Origin: Canna indica
Lineage: Eukaryota; Streptophyta; Magnoliopsida; Zingiberales; Cannaceae
NCBI GenBank assembly: GCA_034359265.1
Contig: CP136890.1
Location: 90,669,501 to 90,733,500, forward strand
Direction: 5' to 3'
DNA: 64,000 bases
This document shows, one piece after another, positions 48,186 to 60,400 of the stretch; position 1 is the stretch's first letter, and each line of letters begins with the position of its first letter. Under the pieces are notes generated by a model, which saw only the letters and a program-made list of their open reading frames with translations, was not told where the DNA came from and did not search any database. The position numbers were made by a program, and so were the translations under genes.

Positions 48186-51100
48186 ATGTCTTCCACCGCC
48201 GGAGGCGTCGACAACGAGGAGACCCAGGTCTTGGATCTCGACTCTCAGGCACCTGGTACTTGTCGTAACCTTTTTCCTCTGCGAATGATTAATGAAGTTC
48301 AATGCCGATGATTATTGTGATGATTGCATGCGTTAGTCGGGATTTCACCTCTTGCAGGGGAATTATCGATATTGTACGGAGAGACTCAAGCCCTAGATGA
48401 CTCGGAAATTTTTAACGGCGAGGGAGGTTGGGGGGTTGATGTGCGCGGGAAGACGCAGTTGGTAGACGAGTATGAGGAAACGGCGGTGCTCCACAGCGGT
48501 GGCGAAGAGACGGATGGGACCGAGGTTCTTAGTGGTGAAGACGAGGGATTGGCCGATGATGGTTATACTCACTGTGGAGCTAGAGAGAATGGTGGGGGTG
48601 TTCAGTCCGATCTGGGAGAGCGGGCGGTTAGAGTAGACAATTTACGCTCTGGTGACGACGGGAAAGATTGTATGGTCAATTCCGATGCTTCAACTGATGA
48701 TGACGAGGATGCAGGTGAGTTTCTTTTGTATCCTTATTCCATTAATTTTATGGTCGTTTTTTAAATCAATGATCTGCTTTGGCCGTGTTTTTTTCCCCCG
48801 AGCTTTAACAAGTGGAGCATTATTTTTCTTATTGAATCTGGTTACATGCTAACCGCTAAGAAACTAACTTGCTGATTTTACTAATCATCATAATCATGCC
48901 GATAATAGCTAAGAAAATAATATGCACTTGCTAAGAACATATCTCTTGCGTCTACAGAAATCACTTTTTTTTGCAAAGAATGTTCACAGAAATCACATTC
49001 TGTGGAGTTTAGGTTTTAGTTCTTAAATAATTAAATGGACCATTTTCTAGAATTATATCAAAGTGGGTGCTAGGCTTGAGGAATTAGGCAGAGATCAGAG
49101 AAACGAACAGACATCACATATGCGTCAAATACAGACCAGAAAAATAGATGGCATATAGATGAGTACTTTTTAATAGCCTAGAGAACCTATCCTTTCCCAA
49201 CCAGTCAGAAAATGGTCTAAAAATAGTTATTTTAACACTGAACCAGCTATAGTATGCAGGTTTGATATGTTAAATGGCGGATCTGTTCTGGAAATTTGGT
49301 CAGTCTAAATTGATTACATTTGTTATTCACAAATTATATGGTTACTTGGGCTTGTATTCCCATTTTTCTTTGATTCCATTTACGTAATTTTGTATCTGAT
49401 TTTTGGGGTCTCAAAATTCCTGCTTTCACACTTATGTTTAATTTTAGCAATCATTGTGACAAATCATGATGCTTCAAACTATTTTCTAAATTTTATAAAA
49501 AGTGGCTTATTCCATCATTTCTGTTTTTCGGTTTTTCCCATTCCAATTCTGCATTTCTGTTTTTCGGTTTTTCCCATTCCCATTCCAATTCTGCATTTTT
49601 CCCATTCCAATTTAGCAATCAGCCAATCATTGTGACAAATCATGATGCTTCAAACTTTTTTTCTGGTTTTCTTGTAGACTGTCTATTTGTTATTTTCAGT
49701 TGAAGATGCTGCAATCCAAATCCATATAAACATTCCTATCTTTCTGCTTCTAGCAAAGGCTTCTTGATTTTGGTTTCATATTGATGCAGATTGTCATTTG
49801 TGAATATTCTTGTTTTTTTTTCTTCTAGCATTTGATTCACAATATGTCTCTTTTCTTTTCTTTACCAAGGTTCTGCAAGGAGGAGCTTCTCTGCAGTTCG
49901 CGCGGCAGCAATGCGCTCATCTGGTCTTGCAGCTGCTAAATACTTCAACTCTAGGAGGTTTGGGAATGGATTAAGATCTTTTAGCAATTCCAAACACAGT
50001 GAAAAGGAAGACAGTGCTTTGGATGGACATACAAGCTTGACAGAAAGTGGTGTTAATAATTTGAAAAATGGTGGAAAGGATCTCAACTCTCTCAGCACTG
50101 TAGTTGGTAATTTAGACCTGGACCACGAAAGTGCATCGCTCAAGAACTACTCTAAAGAGGGAACTAAGAGCAGATGCATCAACAAAACGGTAAGAAGACT
50201 TTTCAGTGATTCAGAAAATGATGGAAACACAGGCAGGGATGACAACATTGTTTCCAAAGTGGACATATCTCATTTGCTTGCTACTGATAGTGTTACTGGA
50301 GGATTAAGCTATGTTGTTTCCCAGGATCCTACTGATCTGTGTCTTGAAAATGCATTGGAGACTGTAAATAAATTTCTTTCAATCAATGATGTAGGGTCAT
50401 CTCAGGAAAAGAAAAATATTGAAACTGAAATTTTGAAGTCCCCTCCTGTTTCCGGTTCCAAAGGAGTTAAACAATTGGCTGAAAAGACTGACTGGAGAAG
50501 TCCAGTTGGAAAGCCAGGAATTTTTGATTGGGATGATGATCTTGAAGATGAAAGTGGTGGTGGAATCTTCACTAAAAGAAAAGATTCCTTCAAAGGAATG
50601 TGCATTGCTCGAAAAACTCAAAGCCATCCCCCAAAGTCGAAACATGCCATATCTGGCGCAACCAAATATGCAGCAGTTGATAAGGGAGGAAAGGAACATT
50701 CAAACACAACAATTAGTGATAAAGGAAATGCTTTTATTCATTCAGATTCAAGGTTAATGATATCAAATCCTTTAAAAAGTGACAGGATTCATATATCTGA
50801 AACAAATATAAGGAAGAATCTCTTTACGGATACAGAAGGAAAATCTAACTCAGAATCTTTACAGCATCAATTGGATACTAGTGACATAGGAGGTGGTTTA
50901 CAATGTACATTTGATGTCGGCCCTGATACTCAAATGGCAGCTGAGGCTATGGAAGCCTTATTCCATGGATCTCTAGTTAATGCAGAAAAGGAGACTCAGC
51001 ATCCTGCAGCTCAAAGAAATCCAATCCTGAAGACATCTTCAAAGAATGTTTCACGGCAGAAGAGGACTTCTGTTACTGATTCAGATGCCATTATGACACG

Positions 51101-54100
51101 TTCCAAAAGGAGAAAGGTGCTCTCTACAAAATCAAATAAGGGAAGAAGCTCCAGTACACATAGACTTTGTTCTACTAGTTCAAAATTGAAAAGCACACTA
51201 GAGGATACGACTGTCAAAAGGCAAGCAAAGAGGAGAAAAGAGAGGCCAGATGCTCAAGTAGATGATAGGAGTTTTGCTAATGGTCATGATTCTCCCAAGT
51301 CCACAAAGAAGGAAAAGGCAGAAGCAGTGGTGGTCAGACATATGGGTGAACAAAGAAAAAATATTGACATTTTGGTGGAAAGGCCTCTTGCATACCGCAC
51401 TAGGCATTCCAAAAGAGTCCAGTTATTGAAGCAGAATGAAACTTTACCTAATGATGGGAAGGATTCTGATGAGTTGACCGAAGCAAATGTTTCCAGAGCT
51501 GTAGAAGCTGTGAACAATCTTGTTACTGATGCATCCGGATCAACTGAAACTTTAGGCTTAGATCTAATGACTGGAGTAAACGAGTGTCATGCAACTCAAG
51601 CTAAGTCCAGTGCTCCTCTTAGAGAAGAATTTCAAGCTTCATTGACAACAAAAGATGGCTCTCACTATCCTAAAAAAATGAGAACCACGCAGGTTTCAGG
51701 CACCTTGGATGTCAGCTTGAATAAATCATTATCTGTTCCTGGTGTTGGAACATCAGAGCCAATTGAAAGATCCTCCAAACAAGGGAAGAAGAAAATCTTT
51801 ATCAGAAGTGTAGCAGATATTCTAGATCAGGTTAAGCGGAAAAAAAGATCTCCTCTTAGACGCATACCACTCCAAACCAATGGATGTCCTAGTACTGCAG
51901 TTGTGAGGATGATTTTTGGTGTGCAGACAATTGCATCACTCAAGTTTACTTCATTTAAGCCATCTTCATACAGGGAGGAATCAGCCCGGACTGCTATTAC
52001 ACCAACTGATGCTAATCAGGAACATAGTTTGCATATTGAGAAGGCAGAACATCCCAAACATTCAGAACAAGTTGAAGAGGAACAAATTGGTAAATTATAT
52101 GGGCCACCAAAAGCAAAAGTGCAATTATCATGCACAAAACCATCCAAGGATGTGAATGCCATGTCACCTGTCTGTACATCTAAAGATACTCCTAAATCGT
52201 GCAATAAAGTTGCATCAACATGTTTAGGGGCTCGAGAACTTCGTAGATTAGAAGTTCCTGAGGCATCAACGCCTAATGTGAAAGATATGCGGAGACGAAA
52301 AGATATGGCCAGTGTTCGTGTTTTGTTTAGTAATCATTTGGCTGAGGATACTATCAAGCAGCAGAAGAAGGTAGATTTTGCCTCTATTATTTATGAATCA
52401 TATTTACAATTACTTATTTATTAATTTTAATTACAAGTTATATGTGACATAAAATAGCTTTTATTCTTTCATTTGGTAGATTTTGGCACGCTTAGGACTT
52501 CCAACTGCAACTTCAATTTCAGATGCAACTCACTTTGTTGCAGACAAGTTTGTTCGTACACAGAACATGCTAGAAGCAATTGCGGCAGGGAAACCCATAG
52601 TAACACCCATGTGGCTTGAAAGCTGTGGACAAGCAAGTTGCTTTATTGATGAGAAAAAATATATACTGAGAGATGCTAAGAAGGAGAAAGAGATAGGATT
52701 CAACATGCCTGTTTCACTTGCTCGTGGATGCCAGCATCCTCTTTTGCAGGTAATTTCTAGTTTTTTTAGGTTTGTTGGCTAGGTTTTATAGTTGCCAGAC
52801 ATTTATGGTTAACTTATTTATGAATCTAGTTTTCACGTTCTCAAAAAATATTTGCAGGGCAAGAGAGTGTTCATAACACCAAATGTCAAACCTAACAGAG
52901 AACTTGTTTCAAGTTTGGTTAATGCATCTCAAGGCCAGGTTATTTATCTTTGCTAAGCTGCATACCCTCAATTTTAAGTCTAGTTATTTTTAATATCCAT
53001 TCTGATCATATTTAACCAAGGTATATCAGTTCCCTCAAAAAAAGGAAACCCAAAGCATATGGGTTTTCTGTTTCTAAAGATAAGGCGACAAACATTAAGG
53101 AATAGGCAAACCTTGACACCGTTAGTAGTAGGTTGCTTTTCTATGACCTTGGTGTCAAAAAGTTAATAGTCATAATAATGTGTCTACTTTTTGTCAGGTT
53201 GCTTATAAGGGATCCTCTCCAACCTGTGGGAGGAACTATTCTTCTTACGGATTCACAAGTTATTTGATTTCTAAATCATAGACAATTTAGTGTTGTAGAG
53301 AGCGTGGTTTGGCGTAATGTTAAAGTTACCCACTTGTGGCTTGGAGGTCATGGGTTCGACCACGGAAATAGCCTCTATGCAAAAAGTAGGGGAAAGACTG
53401 CCTACATCAATCCTCCCAGAGCACTTTTGATTGCTTCGTGCACCGGGTCACCTTTTCTTTTCTTTAGACAATTTAGCAAGCTTATTATCGTGACCAAAAA
53501 ATTTCGCGGTAGCGAACCTTGATATTGATATATCGTTTCACGACCAATATATCGTCCACTTCGCGACATATCAACAATATAATATATATTATAAAATTAT
53601 ATATATATATATATTATAAAATTATATATATTATAATATATATATATATAATAATAAATCATTTAACAATGGAAATCATTTAACAGGATTCACTTGAAAG
53701 TTGAAACAATAGAAATCAAATGACTAATAACTAATTAAGTAAAATAGTTTAGGAGGGACATGGTAGAGCAATCCGCAAACACCTTATAATATAAGACATG
53801 TTTTAAAAATGGAAATAATTTAAAACAATATAAAATGAACAATATAAAACAATAGAAATCAATTGAACAAGGCAACAAGCTAATGTTTCACCCAGTTAAA
53901 CAACATGAATTGAGAAACAAAGCTAATGAATATTTAAGTATTACTTGTACCAGTCACCAGTCAACAGTCAACACTCTATGGAGGAAGAAAAACTACTCAC
54001 CCAGCCACTAAAGCACAAAATGAAGAAAAAGACCATAACAGAAAATGAAGAAGAAAAGAAAAAGAAGACAAGAAGAAGAAAGAAAAGAAAAGAAGACTCG

Positions 54101-56415
54101 TAGACCAAAAGAAAGAAAAGAAGAAAAAGAAAAGAAGAAAATAAAGAAACTTGCGAATCTGGAAAGGGAGTTGGCGGCGCTTCCTGATCTCGAAGAGGTG
54201 AGACAATGAGATGGAAGCTCGCTGGGCTTCCTGATATGAAGAGGCGACGTCAAGGGAGAGGCGAGTAGCGAGTGTTTTTTTGAAGTTAAGGTTTTCTCCA
54301 TATCTCGACCATCTCGTCGAGATCTTGTCCATATCTCGTCCATCCATGGACGAGATCTCGACGAGATGGAAGAAATCTTGAGACCATTCATCTCGTCTAG
54401 ACGAGATAGGATTTCAGGTCAAGACAACGATGTCTCGTCGATATCTCGACGAGATATCGACGAGATGATAACATTGCAATTTAGTGTTGTCAAGGCACTC
54501 GCCAAGGTGCCAATGCAAGGTGATCTAGAGGTTGGTGCCTCAAGCCATGCAAGGCAAGGCATCTTCAGTCAGGCAAGCGCTTATTGAAGGTGCCTTCAAT
54601 CCTTCATAACCCCTATTGCATCTAAGTGCTCTCTTGATGCAAGGTGTGAATCGCCAATTAGGTGCACCTAGGTAAATGTCTAGACTGTTGTATTTCTTAA
54701 AAATTTTAGAAGAAAAAGAAAAACTAAGGATGTAATTGTTAGGGTTGGTCAGGAAGTTCTCATTCACCAAAACTCCTCAAAGCTAGCTCACGAATCAAAA
54801 TGTGGCTTCACATATCCTCAACAGTGACAACTGTCAAGAAAATATATTTTTGGATATACATTAAATGTATTTTACAATATTTTTCTAATACTTATTTAAA
54901 TCTTTTGTTGCTGAAGAATATTGGCAGATATATATAAAAATTGATGAATATAAGTTCCATTGCATAATTACTTATCAGTATTATTTAATATGATGATTAA
55001 TTCCTATTGTTTGAAATATATATGTTCTTGTTTATAAAAAGCACATCAGTATGGTCGTCTAAAGGTTTTTTCGTACTAAATTATTTCTAATGTTTCTGAA
55101 CACAACCATATGAATCTCTACACATTAAGCCCTGCAATTGCCAATATGGATGTAGCTAGGCAAACCACATAGCAGTGACAACCAGTTCTATTGTTCCTTG
55201 TTTTCTTTTACTTTGTTTTATTCTATATACCCTCATTTTCTTTAAGAATCTGAAATAACTTTTCACCCCAATTTACATATTGGTGGGGTGTCTAATTCTC
55301 CTAACCTTTATCTTCTGCACTCCTCTTTTGTATCCAATCCCAATGGTTCATCATTTTCTTATAGCTGAATTGATCTATTTAGAAGGTTGCCAATAGTCAC
55401 TTGAGATAGTAGTCACGAGGAGTGTGTTTTTTTCAATGCTTCAATGGTTTTCGTTGTTCTTAGTATATGGAGCAGTCAGATACCCTTAACATTTTGACAT
55501 ACAATTTAAAAATGTGAATGGAAATTCTACTAACATCGATTTAATCTCTTTGGAAGAAGCAGCTGATATAATGGCTTTAATAACTAAACCACTATAAATA
55601 GTTCCTAAGCCATTTCAAACATCACGAAGAACCATGCTACTGCACGTATATATGTTGAAAGGTGATGAATATTGGAGGGGAAGTATCATCTTACAACTTA
55701 TTTGACCGTAAGTTTGCATGTAATGAGATTTGATTGTTGGCATATGCAACCAACCTATAGAACACCTATTGAAAGGTGGATTTGATTTAAGGCATGGTAA
55801 AAGAATCCACATCTGACATTTGCAAACCCATAGCTTGTGTTATCTAACTTGAATAAACAGGAAGGAAACAACAAGCAATAAAAGTTATACTGTAATCAAA
55901 GTAAAAACTAACATCCATTTGGCACTTATTTATCTGATGTATGATTTGTCAACTTTTACTCAGGCAATTAAGAGAATTGGGAGATCTGCAATGAAGGAAG
56001 ATAAAGTACCAGATGATCTTTTGGTTATTTCATGTGAAGAAGATTACTCTATCTGCATACCTCTGCTTGAGAAAGGTACATCTCATTCTCTTTTATTAAC
56101 TTTTAAGCTACGCTGGACTTAGAAAATCAAGGTGGTCATCGGATTTGATTTTTTGTACAGGAGCTGGTATTTTCAGCTCGGAGCTTTTACTCAATGGCAT
56201 AGTAATCCAGAAGCTAGAATATGAGAGGTTTGTACTAAACCTTTTCTGAATCACGAGTTCAGTTATCCAACAAAGTTTTCACTTCATATTTACTTTTTTC
56301 TATTCCTACCTTCAGACATCGGCTCTTCTCAGATCACGTTAAACAGACCCGGTCGACAATATGGCTGAGACACAAAGACCGTGACCAGTTTTTTCCTGTG
56401 AGCAAATGGGCATAG
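48186..56415 (+). CDS. Nuclear protein with C-terminal tandem BRCT domains (PTIP/MDC1-like architecture)
   Basis: Eight exons: 48186-48255, 48358-48714, 49870-52370, 52480-52749, 52858-52938, 55964-56075, 56161-56227, 56316-56415, total 3558 nt, 1185 aa, phases consistent. Residues 1 to about 950 look disordered: an acidic N-terminus with TQ motifs (T13, T33, T56), and basic NLS-like clusters RSKRRKVLSTK and KRQAKRRKERPD. BRCT1 (about 957-1045) includes ISDATHFVADKFVRTQNMLEA and the conserved Trp1021 of TPMWLESC. BRCT2 begins at GKRVFITPNVKPNRE (about 1067), with DDLLVISCEEDYSICIPLLE. BRCT pairs usually bind phosphoserine peptides. Annotated plant homologs are called BRCT-domain DNA repair proteins, and the role here is inferred. 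Intron 5 (3 kb) hosts a SINE and a hAT element. Confidence 0.88.
49445..49660. repeat. Duplicated segment in BRCT-gene intron 2
   Basis: CAATCATTGTGACAAATCAT with its continuation GATGCTTCAAACT occurs at about 49448-49480 and 49624-49656. Between them TTCTGTTTTTCGGTTTTTCC and CCCATTCCAATTCTGCATTT repeat several times. Confidence 0.85.
53280..53297 (+). repeat. Left target-site duplication of the SINE
   Basis: AGACAATTTAGTGTTGT. The right copy is AGACAATTTAG at 53466-53476, continued as TGTTGT at 54484-54489 after the hAT insertion. Confidence 0.8.
53298..53465 (+). mobile_element. Au-like SINE in BRCT-gene intron 5
   Basis: The tRNA-like head has an A-box-like TGGCGTAATGTTAAAG and a B box GGTTCGACC. 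The body contains CAAAAAGTAGGGGAAAGACT followed by GCCTACATCAATCCTCCC, the hallmark of plant Au-type SINEs. The tail is TTTTCTTTTCTTT. About 168 bp with a 17-bp target duplication whose right copy is interrupted by a later hAT insertion. Confidence 0.8.
53477..54475. mobile_element. hAT-type non-autonomous element in the SINE target duplication
   Basis: Flanked by a perfect 8-bp duplication CAATTTAG (53469-53476 and 54476-54483). The ends CAAGCTTATTATCGTGA and, reverse-complemented, CAATGTTATCATCTCGT form an imperfect inverted repeat. The interior has TATATCG palindromes on the left and ATCTCGACGAGAT palindromes on the right, with an A/G-rich middle. About 999 bp with no transposase. The Phe/Ser-rich minus-strand frames come from the A/G-rich tract. 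Confidence 0.75.
54484..54690. repeat. Possible MITE remnant with AAGGTGCC words
   Basis: A GC-richer stretch repeats AAGGTGCC, GCAAGGC and inverted GGTGCACC forms (CAAGGCACTCGCCAAGGTGC near the start, AGGTGCACCTAGG near the end). This style is common in plant inverted-repeat elements, but I find no clear ends. Confidence 0.35.
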
Positions 56416-57401
56416 TTCAATTGACTCAATCATCAGGTGCCCATTTCATGAACCAGTCCTCTTGTGTAGTACGCTTGCTGGATACTATTTAAGCTGTCGG
56501 CCGAGGGTTCATGTCTTCATTTCAACACTTGTATCTCTTTAACTGAACGGTAAATAGTTGAAATTTTATTTTGTTTAGCATATTCCAAAGTGTTCCTCGT
56601 CATATGCATCACATGACACTTGTGGTTATATAAGCTAAGTGCTATTGTATATTTATATGTAATCTCAATAAATTTGAATGAACTAAGTTGACACGAGTAT
56701 TTTGAGAAAGTACACAAAATGATCAATATATTTTTCATTTGTAAATTAATATTTCTATTTTTTCACATATATTTTAAATATATAATTAATACAAATTTTC
56801 ATATATATAAATTTTTATTTAAAAATTAATATTTTAACATATATGCAAAAATATGATAAGGTAAAAAAACTTAAAATATATACAATTACAATTTACCAAA
56901 AAATCACACCATAATAAGTAATTAGTCATATAGTTAAACACAACATATTCATGACTATAATATACATCTAATACTTTGAACTAACTCATTTTTTTTCTTT
57001 TTTTTGAAAAAAACAAGTACCCAAATAAAAAAACCAAAATTTCAGCTTGATTGGGCTCGGTTCACGGTTGGATTGGCTCATATTATGTCTCTTTGATAGT
57101 CCTATCTAAAATCCAACTTGAATCATTAACACATAAATAAAGAAAAGATCAATACAGGGGCGTCATGTTCTTCCAGTTCAGGAAGTTGAGTCCTCTACTA
57201 TCCAAAATCTCTTTAAATAAAAACGTTGAAGGTCGGGTCATCAATCACGTTTATCAAACCTCAGGCAATGCAATCCGCCACCTGATACAAATGCTTTCTT
57301 TTCAATTAGGCCATCAAGACCATGAGAATACGAGATGATACAAATGCAGCAGGCTCATCCTGCAACTGATAAGCAATTATTAGATGAGTCCATATCATCT
57401 T
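56416..57401. other. Spacer between convergent BRCT and PheRS genes
   Basis: Must contain the 3' UTRs of both genes. Very AT-rich from 56700 to 57000. No other gene or repeat recognised. Confidence 0.5.
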
Positions 57402-60400
57402 TTATCTTAGTGTGACATGCAACTTAGTCTGCACTGCTTCTCTGACATTCCACTGCATGCAAAATAGTATGAATGCATCAGCATTGATCAATAAGTTCGC
57501 ATTTAAAAAAGCGCTAACTAAATATCATCCAAACCTGCAAATCATTTATCTCCTCATCGGTAAGCGAGCGTTCCGTTGATCTGTATGCAATTCTGTAACA
57601 ATGGCTGGTCATACCCTTCTTGTTAGTGAAATTATCGATCAGCTTCACCTAGACACAGAACTTAATGATAAGCAAACGGAATGACATAAGTTTAAGGCAG
57701 GCTGCAGGCTGTTATGCTCTGATAACACATGAACCTTAAAAGAAATCAATACACATTGGACAGCATCTTAATAAATAAAAATATTTTGCAGATGACATCA
57801 ATATCTGTTACAATGAAAATATACATGTGATATAATCGGGAGAAACAGTGTGAAAAGGGCAAGAGTTTTATGTGGTAGATTTCAGTCAAGCTGATATTGG
57901 GAACAGGTTTAGTGCCTTACCAAATGTAGTTAGGGACTAAAAATGGAGAGCAACTAGATAAGCAGTGAGACTCTGGGAAACACCACATTGGAATCTTTAG
58001 TATAATGGTATCAAACTTTAGATATTGGGTACAGTCAATTAACTGAACTGGGTTGTCAAGAGTTATACTATTCACTGTATACTGAGAAAAAAATAAATAG
58101 AACATAGATATTGCCACCTAGTCATACCTCCTCTGCAAGATCCCCAGCGATTCCTCTAACGATTTCACATAAGTTGTTCTCAGTAAAGGAGTCACTGATC
58201 CAAAAACTAATGTCTTTATAGCAGGGAGGAAACTGCAAAAGACAACATGAAATCAAAATTGATGAGTCATCAACAGCAACTATGTATAAAAAATTGTCTC
58301 CTTTATACTTATCAGCAACTGATTTCAGATCTAGTCTATGATTTTTGTTTTTCCATCTGTCGGATGGAAAGACAATTTAATCTAATGGTAACTCAAATGG
58401 CCTTTCCCAAAGCTATTAAAAGGTGTCAAAACAAAGAAATCTCAAGAGCTAACTATTTTTGTTACATCAACAAAATAGAATGTACATTCAGTAATTAAGT
58501 CCAAGGAGAAGTGAATTTACCTTTGAGAATGGTTTAAATTTAACACCAAGCTTGCCCTCTGAGAACTGTTCAAGAAATTCAGTAGTCATGTGAACGAAGT
58601 CCACAAAGTCTAAAGTTTAACAACAGATGCAGGACAAAATTTAGCAGATAATATAACAAACGCCAATATATGAGCAATCAGATAAGTACTTCAATCTACA
58701 AGTCAGCTTGTTTTGACAATCTTGCGAGTTTTCTGCTAAAAGATGAACAAGTTGAGCATCTTATGAGACAAAGATGATCATTGATCATTTACAGTAAACA
58801 TGGTCGAATGAGGGTTATCAAAGCCCTTCTAGCATGATACAATTTTTGTGTAGCTAATTAGGATGCCTTGCGCAAACTATGTTGATTGACTTCACAATCC
58901 ATAATATAGATAATTAGATAATTGGAAGAATATGATAATTGATGTACTGTAACACCCTTTAGCTTAATGCATATGCTTCTGAAGTAGTATCAAGTAGAAG
59001 CCCAGCGGTTGCATTAATTGCAAAGCTTTACTTTAAAGGATCTACAAACCACAAAGATGGGTTTGATCTTATAATTGTTATCCTAAATCTGCAACCTGTC
59101 TCACATGGTCAAGTGAGGGTACAATCTAATACTAGTGGTCCTCATATTTGCAAGACCTTGATTTGTTGCAATCATTCTCAACATATGTGCATAGCATGTT
59201 TCTGCAACTTGAATAAATTAGAGCTTATTTTGAATACTTCAAAAATTGCAATAATATAATTTCTTTCTCAAATAAGTTGTACTTTAACAGCATCTGTCAA
59301 CAACATCAAGCATTTTTTTACCATTCTAGTGAAGCCTCTCTACTAAGAAAAACACATCATTGTGATCTTAAATTTTGCTTGGTGTTGGCTAATATAGGTT
59401 GCTCATGTAATTGTTTGCTAAACTAGCATAATAACTATGATAATTGGTAGCTAGAGATCTATTATCACAAGATGCAAAAGTGCAAAACCTATTACATCTT
59501 ACTTAAACTAAAATTTTAGAAAGGTTTAATTAGTTAAAATCTCATTCTTATTAAAAATCGACTGAATTTGAAAAGAATAGTTTCTAGTTAAATGGTAACA
59601 TTTCATTTCAGGGACCAAACAGGGTAACACATTATGCGATGAAAAAGGCACCACTGAGAAGAAAATAATCAGCAGAGAAGTGGTACCATTCAACATTATA
59701 CATTCATTGGGAAAAGAGATCTCTTGGAGTAAACAATAAAAATCTTATCATTATTGATAAATTTTAGACAAGGGATTATGACAATATTAAATGTTTTGAA
59801 CATTTTTGTCTTGTTTCTTTAAGGACCAGGAATCATGGCAAAACACATAATTTAACAACTCCCAGCATCAGTTTTCTATAAGCCAGAATAAGCCATACTT
59901 GTGATGTAAATCGGTGATCAGTGGACCAGAAAAGCCGAATATCTGGTATATCAAAGAGAACCATTGCAAGCCTTTCTAGTCCAAGTCCGAAGGCCCATGC
60001 AACACAATCATTCCTACCATTTTTTCTAAGTATCTCCTGTTCAGTCACTCCGCACCCCAACACTTCCATCCATTTTTCCTAAAGAATGAACAGAAACAGC
60101 AAGTATAATCAATAAATTAACGCCTAAAAAAACAGAATAAAGGAAAAGTCAGACTCAAGAAAATTAGTTGTACTTACTGGAAAATGCTCAAGATTTCTTA
60201 AACAAGGAAAGTTACCTTAAATTTTCACTCCACCAGCATTCATTAAAAAAAACTAGCAATCTAAAATATTATTTTGAACCCTCATAGATATCAGTTCAAT
60301 GTTCGTGAATCACCATACTAGTATTTGTTTTTTTTTTAATTGCAGTTGTAATTTAAATTTCCCTATTTCTCCATAAAATAATCTGTAAGTAGAGCAGATT

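Noticed and set aside
52483..52782. Apparent separate 99-codon gene
   Set aside because: It is exon 4 of the BRCT gene read on into intron 4. The first 90 codons belong to BRCT1.
53997..54391. Phe/Ser-rich minus-strand frames
   Set aside because: Product of an A/G-rich low-complexity tract inside the hAT element. No conserved features.
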